Assembly (NCBI GenBank): GCA_018806985.1
Contig: JADANN010000445.1
Span: 852,001-916,000 of the forward strand
Length of the DNA: 64,000 nt
Reading direction: 5' to 3'
Origin: Angiostrongylus vasorum
Lineage: Eukaryota > Nematoda > Chromadorea > Rhabditida > Metastrongylidae
The position numbers and the translations under genes are program-made. The notes beneath the pieces were generated by a model. That model had not been told where the DNA came from. It saw only the letters and a program-made list of their open reading frames with translations, and did no database searches. Positions 23,026 through 33,714 of the stretch are shown one piece after another. The first letter of the stretch is position 1; each line of letters begins with the position of its first letter.

Positions 23026-25426
23026 CCACGGAGCGATAGTGTAGAGTCAGTCCCATAATGCTGTCAAATTGTGAGTTTCTCAGATGCCTCAGTTTATCAA
23101 CACAATGTCAGCGGTTGCCCAAAATTCAGTATCGTTCACCATATATTAGAATAGCTAGCGGAAGTTATTTCATTCGTATGCCAGTCGAGTAATATTGAGT
23201 GAACAAGCATATTGTGTCGTGTTGACAGTTTTATGGGATTAGTATTAGTTCTTGAATGAAGTAAACTCTTTTATTACACGACATACATATATTTTTAGAC
23301 CCGATTTCTCGATGTTCTCGTCACTGACACCTTCTGGTTCCGCCCCAAATTCTGCTGGAGTTCTTGCAGCTGCAGCGGCTGCCCAATGTACTCCTTCTAC
23401 AAGTGGAGGATTATTAGTTCATCCCTCTCGCAGTGTTAATATTAGTCCTGCTCATTCTCCTATAAACAAAGATCAGCTGATTATAGAGTGAGCTGTTATG
23501 TATCGTTGAAAATTTGCATTGTGTGTGACTTCATATACAGTTTTTGTATTCATTTGCAAACTTTCATCTTTTAAATTTTGTGCAGACTTTTTGCTTTCAG
23601 AAAACGTTCGTCTGCCAATTCAGAGGTCGTTAACCCGGTAGCTACACAAAGCCATCTGTTATCAGCATTGCATTCAGCCGCTACAGTCGTAGCCGCTGCC
23701 AGCAATGCCGACCCAGCAAGCTGGGATCCTAGAGATGTAAAGCCTGCTGTTAGCAAACATGTACGTTCTTTTTTTTTACTTTGATATTTGTAGTTTTTAG
23801 CTATGGTTTGTATTTTAGCCACATCCCTTGTTTTTTCCTTTTTTTCTGTGCGGCTTTCCACACTTTGTTCTGTAAACAGGCGTAAAGAATGATTTAAGTG
23901 AAGGCGGTTTCATTGGTACTTCAGGTGCCATCTTTGCAGTAAAATTTGGTTGGAAGTCAAAGCACTCATGCATTTTGATCTAGAGCACGCCTGGCTATTT
24001 CGAACAAGAAGAGTCTGTAATGCCTTCAACAAACTGTGGTGGGTTGCCTCAAACAGCCGCAGCCCCCAGCTCTTCTCATCTACTTTCACTAGATGATCGT
24101 ACTCCAGTGAAAGGAAGGTTCGTTCAGCAATTCGCTTCTGTTTACGTTAAGTTGAACTAAGATTCTATGATACGTAAGCAATAACGGTGGTGCATGATCT
24201 TTTTCTAGTACTGATCCTCCGTCTTCTGGAAGAGGACGTGGTCGAGGCAGGGCTTCGTTCACTTCTGATATGCTCCCTGATGAAAGAAAGTGTGTTACTA
24301 TTGTTATTTTGGTATTAAGTACGTAATTATCTCCTAAATTGCTTGACTGTTTTCAAAACTTCTCTTCTTATTTAGTTCTAACTATAGGATGACGATACTG
24401 GAAAGAAATAAGGCAGCTGCCGTCCGCTATCGAAAACGAAAGAAGGAAGAGCACGACGACATGATCTCTCGCGTGCACACATTAGAGCAGGAGAAGGTGC
24501 AGTTAAATGTGAGTAGAAATTTGATGTAAAGGAATTAATCTAGCCTATATGTTCTAAACTAGCAGAGGTTAACCACCAGTTCTTTTCCTGAAACTTTCCA
24601 AATTGTACGAGTAGCGGTTTCTGGGGACAATTTTTTTTGTATCTCCTAGATGTGTATATGTCTTAGACGCAAAACCAAGTGCTTCGCCGAGAGCTCGAAC
24701 GAATGACGGCGCTGCTACGAGAACGGGAGGCACGATGCGTATGTCTCAAAGCAATGCCCCACAGTTCCGAGCTGCGAGCCGACTCACCTGCGGATGTGAG
24801 CCTTCCTAGAGCTCTATTTTCTCTTTAATTATGTCAAGTTTTTGAGCTCTTGTGCATTAATTATTACTAGTTGCAGAAAATATAAAATAGTTGTTTTAAA
24901 GTTAGTCGGGAATTAGGTCAACTGGACGTTTTTTTCTATAATATTTTCGTCATATTTGCTTGGCTTTTTCATGCTGTATATAAAGGTCATTACGAACATT
25001 TGGCGAAAATCATTTGGGGAAGAAGGATATTATGACACAGAAGGCGTACTGTAGGAGGTGAACATAGTGCGTGTGTTACAATTCAAGAAACGAAGGTTCA
25101 GAAATCGCATAAAGTTACCTTTTCTACTGTATGTTTTCCAAGCTTACATCTAAAATATCTATGGAATGTTTCGATCACGAAGTTTTGAAGGTTTCATGCT
25201 CTCCAATTATTCCTTGGTGTTTATTCTGTCTTATGCGTTATATGGTTCTACTTTGCTTCCTTACATTTTGTGTTCAAGAATTTCTTTGTTGATATTCAGA
25301 GACATTATTCAGGTCGATCTCCTATCGGGATCACAACATACCAACATGTATATACCACAGACGCAGCAGCTTATCAATGGTTTAGGCCTGCCCAATGGAA
25401 TGGGTTTGAAACGGCCGAAAATTTAA
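14744..25426 (+). CDS. atf-7: ATF-7-like bZIP transcription factor (ATF2/ATF7/CREB5 family)
   Basis: Nuclear DNA-binding factor; in C. elegans ATF-7 acts downstream of PMK-1 p38 kinase in immunity. Eleven exons join in frame into 505 residues: 14744-14806, 16584-16686, 21959-22108, 22195-22468, 23299-23487, 23601-23760, 23984-24117, 24209-24289, 24388-24508, 24667-24795, 25313-25426 (TAA 25424). The bZIP starts near residue 386: [17 protein letters not shown] carries the N-x7-R signature (N392, R400), followed by zipper heptads M410, L417, L424, L431, M438. Near the N terminus, [10 protein letters not shown] (T39-P40) resembles the p38 target segment of ATF2. [14 protein letters not shown] is a family motif. 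An alanine run and a GRGRGRGR stretch occupy the middle. Two junctions are less certain: the donor at 22108, which would be GC, and the acceptor at 24388. Intron 2 (5.3 kb) is filled by transposons. Confidence 0.92.
15743..15856. repeat. TA/TG/CA microsatellite
   Basis: TATATACGTATATACGTA-type alternating repeat with palindromic GTGCATG/CATGCAC pieces, in atf-7 intron 1 (14807-16583). Confidence 0.75.
16905..17186. repeat. R1 inverted pair, near-perfect hairpin
   Basis: The arms at about 16905-17007 and 17084-17186 are reverse complements with few mismatches over roughly 103 bases. For example CAACGAAGCTGAGATATTTG pairs with AAGTATCTCAGCTTCGTTG, and CCGGGGAGTAACGCG pairs with CGCGTTACTCCCCGG. 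The spacer keeps the inner R1 block of the left copy only. It lies in atf-7 intron 2. Confidence 0.85.
17333..17706 (+). repeat. R3 dispersed repeat, copy 1
   Basis: A roughly 370-base unit starting CGGTTTACC and ending GTGAAGGCGGGCCATTC, with internal GTAAACCAATTCCAATGCCAGG and CCTCGGGACTCCAGAGA. It matches 21262-21645 and 55775-56140. No coding potential is evident. Confidence 0.75.
17707..19260 (-). mobile_element. RTE-type LINE fragment A: endonuclease plus start of RT
   Basis: On the minus strand it begins with an apurinic endonuclease domain ([16 protein letters not shown], then [52 protein letters not shown]). It continues through the linker ([15 protein letters not shown]) to [18 protein letters not shown] and the first part of the reverse transcriptase, then stops at the R3 boundary. 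GDFN and SDHR are endonuclease signature motifs. Stops and frameshifts make it a pseudogene. It is 3'-truncated and overlaps fragment B by only about 290 bases of equivalent sequence. Confidence 0.85.
19345..19505 (+). repeat. R2 SINE, truncated
   Basis: The tRNA-like head has A box TGGTGCAGTGG and B-box region GTGGAATCGACCC, followed by the body TTGGTACCAGACTTGTG. The 3' part is lost where RTE fragment B ends. Confidence 0.75.
19506..20955 (-). mobile_element. RTE-type LINE fragment B: reverse transcriptase plus C terminus
   Basis: On the minus strand: [91 protein letters not shown] and [19 protein letters not shown] carries the RT catalytic aspartates. The C-terminal domain follows ([55 protein letters not shown]) and ends near DDQRDYR. 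The copy is broken into several frames and lacks the endonuclease, as expected for a 5'-truncated LINE insertion. An R2 SINE abuts each end. Confidence 0.88.
20958..21235 (+). repeat. R2 SINE, nearly full length
   Basis: A box TGGCGCAGTGG is a perfect match to the Pol III consensus, followed by the body TTGGGAGGATAGCACCACTGG, CACCGCGAGTTATTGTAAAG and the 3' block GTCGAATGCATGGCGCATCC ending in a T-rich tail. It abuts the 5' break of RTE fragment B. Confidence 0.85.
21262..21645 (+). repeat. R3 dispersed repeat, copy 2
   Basis: Same unit as 17333-17706: ACGGTTTACCGCCTC, GGTAAACCAATGCCAGG, ACTAGTCGCATGGTGGC, GCTGGGGCCCTCACAACC, GTGCCGTCCAAC. Confidence 0.8.
22929..23024. repeat. (TA)n microsatellite
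   Basis: About 95 bases of almost pure TA in the atf-7 intron 22469-23298. Self-complementary and likely length-variable. Confidence 0.95.
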
Positions 25427-26954
25427 GAGATATTTTTACAAACTTTGAAAAAATTTCTATCCAAATTTGATCTGTTATTACTGGCTTAGAGCTGTTTAGT
25501 CTATCAATCATGGTAGTGTGATGCAGAATCGTGTAGATGTTTTACGTTATCGAATTTTTGGTGTACTGATCTTATTACCACCTCAGTTCTTGTCTTCTGT
25601 TTTTCTACTGTAGTGTCTTAGTGTCACACTTATCATCGTCTGTTATGTTTCTGAATGTTCTGCTTTCTCGAGCTGGTCTCATTATGAAATTTCAATTAGT
25701 CGTTCCTAGAGCAGTCACAGCTTTGTTTTTGTCTATGTACTATTATTTAAATTCTGCCAATGTTTGCGATTTTCAGCCATAAGTTTGTGTGTCTGATGCA
25801 TATCTTTGATGCAGAAATTATCAATTATGCACGTATCGGTCACTTGCTATTCACAGCTTTTAAACTTGTTTTAAGCGCGCTATCGCTTTCAGCAGGTTCT
25901 CGTTTTTATGTTTGTTTTTACGCGCACCTAAAATATTCTTTTTATTTCTATTTTCAAATTGCTATTCATTGGTAGCGCTGAAATGTTTCCAGACTCATTC
26001 GCACTTCACCAACTTAACTACGGAGGAAATGCGAAATAAAACATAAACACCACTATAGCGCTAAGGGATATTTGAGATATAAGGTTGTTAAATTTGAGCT
26101 ATCTTTATATCCTGTTTGGTTGTGCAGCGACATGCGATCTAGGAACGCTTGCTTTAGCTTGGACTTCATCGTGGTGCTTCGTTCATCATTTGATGAACGT
26201 TCCTTCGTGTACACAACACCGCATAGTATCCTGTGGTAGACGCAATATTTCGCTTTTTGCTACCTATAACAACATTTGTTTTATCTACAACTTTAGTTGT
26301 TTTACAGTCTGTCACTTGTCCACTACATTGTTTCAGGTGTCCTGAATGTTTACCAAACAAATACTGGGTGGAAATTTGTTCCGTGACACCGGTCCGATTG
26401 TACATGAGTATATTATTCGAATAAAATTTGACTGTGATCATCCTTGGCAAGAAGGCATCAACACTGCCTTGCTTAGATTTGCACATCAATTAATTTTATT
26501 ACCGACATTCACTACTTTCCTCAGATGCCAGTCATAGAAGGATCTCCTGCCGGTTAGTCACGAGGCAATGTGGCACGTCCCCAACTGGTGGGCAGAGGGT
26601 TGGTTGATCGTGGACGGAAGGCAGTCATGAGACGCGGGTTGATACAAAGGATGAAGTCCTTGTTTCTACTACGCTGATTTGGCACATGCCTTCTAGATTT
26701 ACGGGGACGTATCCATGCATCCGTGCGTGGGTGTGTTCTTCTTTGTGCGGATTACATTCTACGAGTTAATTCGAGCAAAAGCCTGCAATCAAGTGAACTG
26801 GGAAGTATATGGAGACGCTTAGGACTCACCTCCAATAAACAAGCTCCCCGTCTGCTCTGGGAAAGACCAAAAAGCTACGCGTGACTATACCCAGGCATCA
26901 CGTTCAAAACTCAGTAAGCTGTTCGTGGGTATTAGAGCGAAAGCCACATTAAGA
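25427..26954. other. Downstream of atf-7; no confident gene
   Basis: Contains the atf-7 3' flank and, from about 26550, sequence that may be the 5' untranslated part of the RTE copy that follows. An acceptor-like GGTTGTGCAG at 26127 lies 4 bases before an ATG with a 35-codon open frame; this could be a first exon of the gene at 28044 but is not supported further. Confidence 0.35.
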
Positions 26955-27870
26955 TAAAATGTGCGCTCGCATGCATCCGAATCCTCCAAAGAGGATCTGA
27001 TCGTGCAGGCAAGAAGGATATGGTGCGGCGTCATCCAATTAGCTGAGAGGAGAAGATGCCGCCCATTTAATGCCATCTGTGATACTGGAAAGGAACTATT
27101 TCTCGGAACATGTGACAATAGGAGAAGTCGGCGACGTCGGGATTCTCGTCACCAGGGATTTAGCCATGAACGTTCATTCGAGCAACTAACAACCCAAATC
27201 GGACCTTTACAGCAGAAGAGGTGTAGATCAGTACTGGTTTTGAGAAACGTCATCTACGAGAGGATATCAAACCTATGATTAAGACGATGTCGAAGTGTTC
27301 TATAAGGACTTTGGGAGTGGTTTTGGAGAAGAAAGATGCAATCTTTAATGTTACTATTGGAGATTTCAACGTTAAGATCGGACCCCGTATAAGGAACGCT
27401 ACACTGCGACCCATGGATTAGAGTGGAACGAGAACGGTCGCTAGGTAAGCAGGACGAAAGATCGATCATTCAACGTTATTGAACGCGTAGTCGAAAGGAC
27501 GATGCTAGGACTGTACCGTATCACGCAAGTGAGAGGGTTCAGAAGCTGTGACCTACGTCAGCGATCAAAGATCGAAGATGCCGTTTTATATGCCAAATTG
27601 TCAAGATGAGGTGGACTGGACACGTAATGCATATGAATGACAACGGGTGGACAAGAGCCGTCAGCGAGTAGATTCTTTGGAATTTGAAACGCACACCACG
27701 AAGACTACCAAGTTCTTCATGAAAATCCTATAAGAAAGGTATGATGCTCAACAAGTCTCTAGAGCGAGCAGAACCCACTTGCGCTACTCTTGCACCCGAG
27801 AAAGGCAGATGGAAAATCTATTTGCACCCGCTCGTATCACTCGACCATCAAGGGGCAATAGGTAGTACAG
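26955..27870 (+). mobile_element. RTE-type LINE copy C lacking its reverse transcriptase
   Basis: The plus strand shows endonuclease pieces (SFEQLTTQIGPL, DDVEVFYKDF, NVTIGDFNVKIGPRIR, THGLEWNENGR) up to about 27445. From about 27453 it continues directly with the C-terminal domain (NVIERVVERTMLGLYRITQV, LRQRSKIEDAVLYAKLS) and ends near 27870. Comparison with fragments A and B shows roughly 1.5-2 kb, including all RT motifs, is missing. Multiple frameshifts. Confidence 0.8.
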
Positions 27871-28043
27871 GTAAAGTTATCTGTCACCTTGAGACTTGCC
27901 ATTTGGGCTTGTGAATAATCAGCTCAAGAATAATCACATGAGGTATATCGGTGGTATGATTAGTCACCTGTATGGTTGCTCAGTGATGCCGTCGATCATG
28001 AAGCAAGGCACTGTTTTGACTCCTGTCTAATGCTTTCGTCCAG

Positions 28044-31000
28044 TCCTCGTGGGAACGGCTGTTTGCTCGGCTAGCGTCAGGATTGCAAGGAGATTCAACT
28101 CCACCAGCATTAGTTGACATTCATAAAGAAGATGAAATCCTTGAACAGCAGTCGAAAGAAAATGTGAAGTGTTCGAGGAGCACTGTTGACGAGGAACGCG
28201 AAGAAAACGAATCGAATGGAAAAAGTGCGGAGATTTCCACAATGAATATGGTGACTGGTCCTGTAAAAAAATGGCAGAAAAATCTATTTGGTAGGAGATC
28301 TAAGAAGTTCAAAACTTGTCAAAGAGTGTAGCAGTGTGAAGGGTTGAGATATGGGAAGGTGGTTATCAGAAAATGAGTTCATGTCATTGATAGTAGGGAA
28401 ATTCACGAACTTTCGATTCCTATCGCATGCATTCCGTTAGTAAAGAGATAAAACCTCTGTGTTGATCAATCACTAAGGGATACGCTATGCATTCGATTTC
28501 ACCAGACGTTGGTTGATTGAGGTGATTGAACGAATATATGGCCTCTACAATATCTATGGTGACCTACCGAAATACCAAGTCAAGTCAAGTCAATGCTGCC
28601 GTCCTCCCAGGCAGGTCTGGTAACAATTTGCCGACGCTGGAAAGATGGAATGCTTAGTGAGCCCGGGGAGTGGAATTGAACCAGCAGCGAGTTGTGTATT
28701 TATTGAATGACACCCTAAACCACTTGGCTACATGCGTCCCATTCCACTAGCACATGAACTAAATAAAAGCCGACCTGCGCGCTTAATTCGTCTTTTCATC
28801 GCGACAACGAACAGGCAAAATTGGAAACGATCTATATAATGAGATATTATGGAGGTGTATTGATGGAGAAAGGTTTTCGCTCCATATTATACGTTGGAGC
28901 AGACTTTGGCCAGGCTGACCTCGGCATTCTAGGGAACCACAATGGCTTAACCAGCAAGTCTCCGAAAAATGGGTGATTATGCTGGAGCTTGCACAAACAG
29001 TGATGACGGGCCGTTCAACCAAATCTCGGTGCGCACGGTGACCACTGAAAAACATCACCTGTAGGCAAGTTTTTTGGTAAATTATTAAGTATAGAGAGTA
29101 GCACTCAACGAAGCATTTTTAGCAAAACGTCTCTTTTGTAAGAGCTATCGATTGGTTAGAAAAACTAGTAGATTTACTCCATTCAGGCAAAAGGCGCCGA
29201 AGGACCAATTGCAATCAGGTAATCAAGTATAAGTGAAATTCGATGAAATCCTTTCCGAAAATTATCATTAACACATCAATGTCGACCTATACGGTAATCG
29301 CGGAACAGGTGATCATTAGTGAAATCCGTGTCTTTGTTGAAAATTCTACAGTTCTCGAGTTTCCGGCGAATTAAGAAAGATGGTACTTGGTCAGATTGCA
29401 GTGTACTTTGCGAGGAAAAGGGAATATTATAAGCAGCTGTAACGCTTTCACGACAGTGCGCATTTATTTCAATATGTGCGCTGTTGCATGTCTTGGACCG
29501 TGTATCTTGATTTCAATGCGCACGTTTTTTTGTCCACTTTGCCGCACAGCGCTCTTTTGCCAGACTTTTCGTAGTTGACCGATGCCTTGTCGAACACAGA
29601 TTTTGTACCGGGGCTGGTCAACGTATAGCTATCAGTGCACTGTAGTAGCCAAGAGTACCTTTGCTACACTTTCTGACGAGTTAGACCGTCTGCTCGAATT
29701 CCATAGTGGATTTGTTAGTACTTTCACAGTAAAGTTTCGAGGTTAGATGCATTTTATCGTCACGAAAACATGGCAAATAACTGAAGAGACTTCTATCATA
29801 ATCAGAAGGCCTAGGCATGCTCAAAATGCACTTTATCAGTGGGCAAGGTACACACCTGGGAAAAAACATTCTCAACTCGTATTACATAAGATTACTTTCC
29901 ATTTACTACCAATTCTTATTACTTCACGGCAGAGTATAATGCGTGTAATGCGGAATACAATCGCTGTGATGCTGACATATTTGCAAAACTTGTACCATAG
30001 CCCAGATCGAACCCGTGATTACCCTTTACGGATGCTCACTTGTTACCCACTGCACCACTGAGGCCCTTGCTTTGCCTTTTTATCAAAAAGTTTTCTACCT
30101 AATGGTGCCATCAGCAATCACCCATCGATGATCTGGTGAGCACAAATCGGGATTAAACTTAGTTGAGCTGAGGCTGTCAACATCATAGTGGTTGTATTTC
30201 ACATTGTAACCTTCCGTGATAAGTAATAATAGGCAGTAAATAAAGAGCAAACATTGTGATTTCGACTACAGCCGCAGCTTTAGGTAGGAAATTGGCTGAA
30301 AGGAGAGCAAAGCAGGGCCTCAGTGGTGCAGCGGGTAACACGTAAGCACCCAGGAAGGGTAATCGCCGGTTCAAATCTATTCTGAGGTCCAAGTTTTGCA
30401 AATATCTCAGCATCATTGTGGTTATATTTTTTGTTTCGATTTTTCTCACTGATGTTGTTAATCGTTAATTCAGAAACCTCTATTTTATAATGTATGACTT
30501 CTAGAGGGAACCTATGTGGATGTATTTGTAATATGTAGTAGGAGTGAGCATAGTGTACGAATTCATAAATGTGTAGAGTATTTCTTTGGAAAGAATTCAT
30601 GTCCTCAACCCATATCTTTATGACATCTTACTGATGTTGTAGACCTTTGAATATTTATCTGGCTGTACTTCTTCTTACAACTTTTACAATTAGCAGCATT
30701 ACAATAGTGTGCAAAGATGTGACCCTTCTTGCATAAACGTTCTATTGCTTACATATAGTAAACTCTTCTTGTACAGAAGTTAAGACGCTTACTCACAGTA
30801 GCATAGAAAACATTTTTTCTGGAAAAAATCTATAGCTGTTTCCAACAGTGCTTTCTTACCTAAAACCATATTCAATGTACAGTTCCAACATAGAGTTTGG
30901 AAATACAACCACGAGATTTGAGATATTTGCAACACTCTGGACCGCAGGTGTTTGTGGTGGGGAACGAACGCACTATTGTCCTTTCCAGGGAGTAACGCGT

Positions 31001-32172
31001 TCACCACCACACCATGCGGGTCCTTCGTTTCGCCTCTCTCTCAGCTAGTTCTATCGATCAGTTGCCGTCAGCAATCACCCGTCAATGGGACTGATTTAGG
31101 GGAGCCCACATCGGCATTGAACCCAATCAAGCTAAGGCTGTAGCTCCCGTTGACGGTTGATTGCTGATGGCAGAGATCGATAGAACTAGCTGAGAAACAG
31201 GCGAAACGAAGGACCCGCATGGTGTGGTGGTGAACGCGTTACCCCCGGAAAGGACAATAGCGCGTTCGTTCCCCACCGCAAACACCTGCAGTCCGGAGTT
31301 TTGCAAATATCTCAGCAATCTTTGTGGTTGTATTTCGCTTAATACGCTACCATAAAAAATTATAGAAGGCAGAAAATAAGAAGTAAACATAGAGTTTAGA
31401 TTTATTCCATAATAATTTCACTTCTTGCATTTAAACTACATTTCGCATAACTACGTTGACTGACTGATCAAAACGATCTAAGACAACTGCTCTTATATTG
31501 TTGCACATAGTACAAACCTGCCTAGCACATGTTGTAGCAAACCTGGAAGCACCATGTCTTGTCAACTTCATTTAACAGCCAACCCAACAACATACTCCCT
31601 AGGTGTTAACCCTTGCTTGTCGTGCGAGAACGATGTGCACATCTAAACTATTCGTAAAACTAGATACGCCAAAAATTGGCACCACTAACTAGCTGTTCTA
31701 ACATACGTTTACGGCTTCTTACACAGAATTTTTCCGTTTCGAATGAGTAGTCGTCCCTTTTTTTCGCATAAATAAACCATAAATAATTTGTAGAAAACAT
31801 AGGTTCTATGCATGCAAACAGTTTGCTCCCAACAATACCTAATTCGTTGTTACGAAAGCGGTAGCTTTATTGTCCTCAATTCTTGTTAGGAAGTACCATA
31901 GAGAAAAAGTAAAATAAATCATGCAGAAGAGAAGTTGATACAAGTGGAGGACGATATCCACCTTAAGAAGGTGACGTACCAGAATGTCCATGATGCACTG
32001 CTGGAGTTACAAAGCCACGTGCACACCGTGACATCGGAGTTTGTCATCCATTTGGACAGATGGGAAATGGACGAGGTACAGGAAATGGCTCTGGGACAGC
32101 TGAATAAAAATAAAGTGCGAAGCACAGCTAAAATAGCGCGCATATCCAGTTGCAAAGTTTATGAACTTCTCA
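28044..32172 (+). CDS. Unrecognised protein-coding gene, two phase-compatible exons
   Basis: Exon 28044-28290 follows acceptor GCTTTCGTCCAG and ends at donor TTTG|GTAGGA (phase 1). It encodes SSWERLFARLASGLQGDS, an acidic polar stretch with EDEILEQQSKEN and EEREENESNG, then PVKKWQKNLF. The next supported exon begins at 31927 after AATCATGCAG; the split codon completes to Glu and reads EEKLIQVEDDIHLKKVTYQ, LLELQSHVHTVTSEF, LDRWEMDEVQEMALGQL. Its end is uncertain (GTATGT donor after 32172, or earlier at GTGCGA). The second exon looks helical or coiled-coil. No ATG is present, so there must be an upstream exon, and probably downstream ones. I do not recognise the family. The intron is 3.6 kb and holds R1, R2 and R3 copies. 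Without splicing, the first exon could instead run to a stop at 28331. Confidence 0.5.
28435..28742 (-). repeat. R2 SINE, diverged
   Basis: On the minus strand it carries a tRNA-like head (AGCCAAGTGGTTTAGGGTG and GGTTCAATTCC), the body CCAGACCTGCCTGGGAGGAC and the tail block CATAGCGTATCCCTTAGTG. Confidence 0.65.
28880..29062 (+). repeat. R3 fragment (3' half)
   Basis: GCAGACTTTGGCCAGGCTGA, CACAATGGCTTAACCAGC and GTGATGACGGGCCGTTCAAC match the 3' half of R3. Confidence 0.65.
29063..29960. other. Non-coding stretch, nothing recognised
   Basis: Within the proposed intron 28291-31926; no motifs or clear repeats. Confidence 0.4.
29961..30430. repeat. R1 inverted pair with the clearest tRNA-like unit
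   Basis: The left copy runs on the minus strand (about 30180 to 29961) and the right copy on the plus strand (about 30222 to 30430). In the right copy, 30315-30390 is a 76-base tRNA-like unit closed by GGGCCTCAG/CTGAGGTCC, with A box TGGTGCAGCGG and B box GGTTCAAATC. The left copy has GGTTCGATC. GCAAATATCTCAGCATCAT on the right matches ATGCTGACATATTTGC on the left. Confidence 0.75.
30906..31340. repeat. R1 inverted pair, most complete palindrome
   Basis: Arms of about 190 bases (30906-31100 and 31140-31340) flank a roughly 60-base centre. CTCAGCTAGTTCTATCGATC on the left pairs with GATCGATAGAACTAGCTGAG on the right. GGTCCTTCGTTTCGCC pairs with GGCGAAACGAAGGACC. Confidence 0.85.
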
Positions 32173-32538
32173 GTATGTGTTGAACAACGCCTACCTATAA
32201 TCACTTGGTGGTAGTGGAGGAGTAGTGTCTCTAAGTGGTGGCATGTTGACTGCAGAAACAATACTAAGTGCCTCATAGCAATCAGTATACCTACATTTCC
32301 TCCAATTTTTGCCCTTCTAAGGTAATCATTTCAGCAAAATCTCCTAAATAATAATTAGAAGAATTCGATATCACCTGTATCACTTTGAAATCTCAGGAAT
32401 CTTTTCAGTAGAGGAACGAATGATCAAAAGAAATCTTTGACACATTCACAATGATTTGCACAGATTAAAATGCATAAATAGAAAATAAACTAGTCTTTTA
32501 AATTTGAACCAACGATAAACGAGAGGAAACTAATTGGA

Positions 32539-32782
32539 ATAGTTCTCGATAATCTTGTTGAGCAAACACGAGGTTTTACTTTATTCTTTATTCAGCTAAA
32601 GCTGACGTTTCGGCAGTATCGCATTCATCGACCATATGCGAATCTGATAAGCTGTTCTGCTTCAGTGGAAAGCACGTAATAAACGGCTCTGAAGAAGTCG
32701 ATACTGCCGAAACGTCAGCTTTAACGGAATAAAGAATAAAGTAAAACCTCGTGTTTGCTGAGCAAGATTGTCGAGAACTATT
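32539..32782. mobile_element. Inverted pair of Penelope-type ends with hammerhead-like motifs
   Basis: Two arms (32539-32622 and 32700-32782) are inverted copies of one terminal sequence: AAACACGAGGTTTTACTTTA on the left, TAAAGTAAAACCTCGTGTTT on the right. Each carries GCCGAAACGTCAGC next to its inner edge. The right motif (32684-32721, plus strand) has CTGAAGA, a short imperfect stem II and GAAACGTC. The left one (32601-32633, minus strand) lacks a clean CTGANGA. The centre is about 70 bases. Confidence 0.7.
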
Positions 32783-33714
32783 TGATCACAGCCGAGGTTT
32801 GTAGGAAATTCGGTCCTGGGAATTACCCATTAGAATATAAAACACTGCATTTACAAGAAACCAAATACCTTATATAGTAGTGTAGGCAGGAGTGTTTTCT
32901 TTCAGTATATCACTTCCAAGAAAATATGCTTAAGTTTGTGCTTACTTGACGTTCAAGTTGTGGATCCACGGAAGTTTCTCCAACATCGATGTGGCTCCAA
33001 AACAATGCATAAATTATGTAGATGTAAATATAAGGACTTACGACATAATATCTACGATATGATGTAAATATATGCGGTATAGTGTATACGTCATAATATG
33101 AGTAAAGTACAGATGACATATTGGTGTCAACCTCGTGTAAGCTCATGTATGGAACAATATATCGATTCGTGACGTCGAGGTTAAATTAAAGCAAGTTTTC
33201 TAAGACAAATATGTAAATATTCAAGTATACATGCATAAAAATAATGATAGTAAGTGACTTGCTGCTTTCTGGTTCTTTTTGTGGACGATAGTACACCATC
33301 TGATCTCTCGTATCTGCGTCGCTCCTATGGTTATGATATGGAATAACAGTAATGTTAATACCTATAGATGATGGCGGATAAGTAGAAATTAGAAAGGAAA
33401 GGAAAATTTTTAAGGGGACCGAACAATAGAACGACAATCTCGACAAACCAGTGCACCCTCGATCATGCGCGCCGCTACGAAGCTTCTTACACCTTGACTT
33501 CAATGCGCATTAATGACATGCCGTCCGACGATCCAGGCTGTTCCAGTGGGACACGGTCGTGAAGGGAATCAAAAGTGAACAGAATGGACATGACCGAAAT
33601 CGAACTACAAAGAAGTGATGCTATTCTAAACCAACCTTCATTTAACCCCGTAAGAATGGCTAATGTATTCTCTTCCATTGATAGGCTAACACGATTTTGT
33701 TACCAACATTTATT

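Noticed and set aside
23571..23861. Minus-strand open frame of 96 codons
   Set aside because: Shadow of the atf-7 exon 23601-23760 on the other strand.
26133..26240. ATG-headed open frame after an acceptor-like site, possible first exon of the 28 kb gene
   Set aside because: The natural donor at its end has the wrong phase for the exon at 28044.
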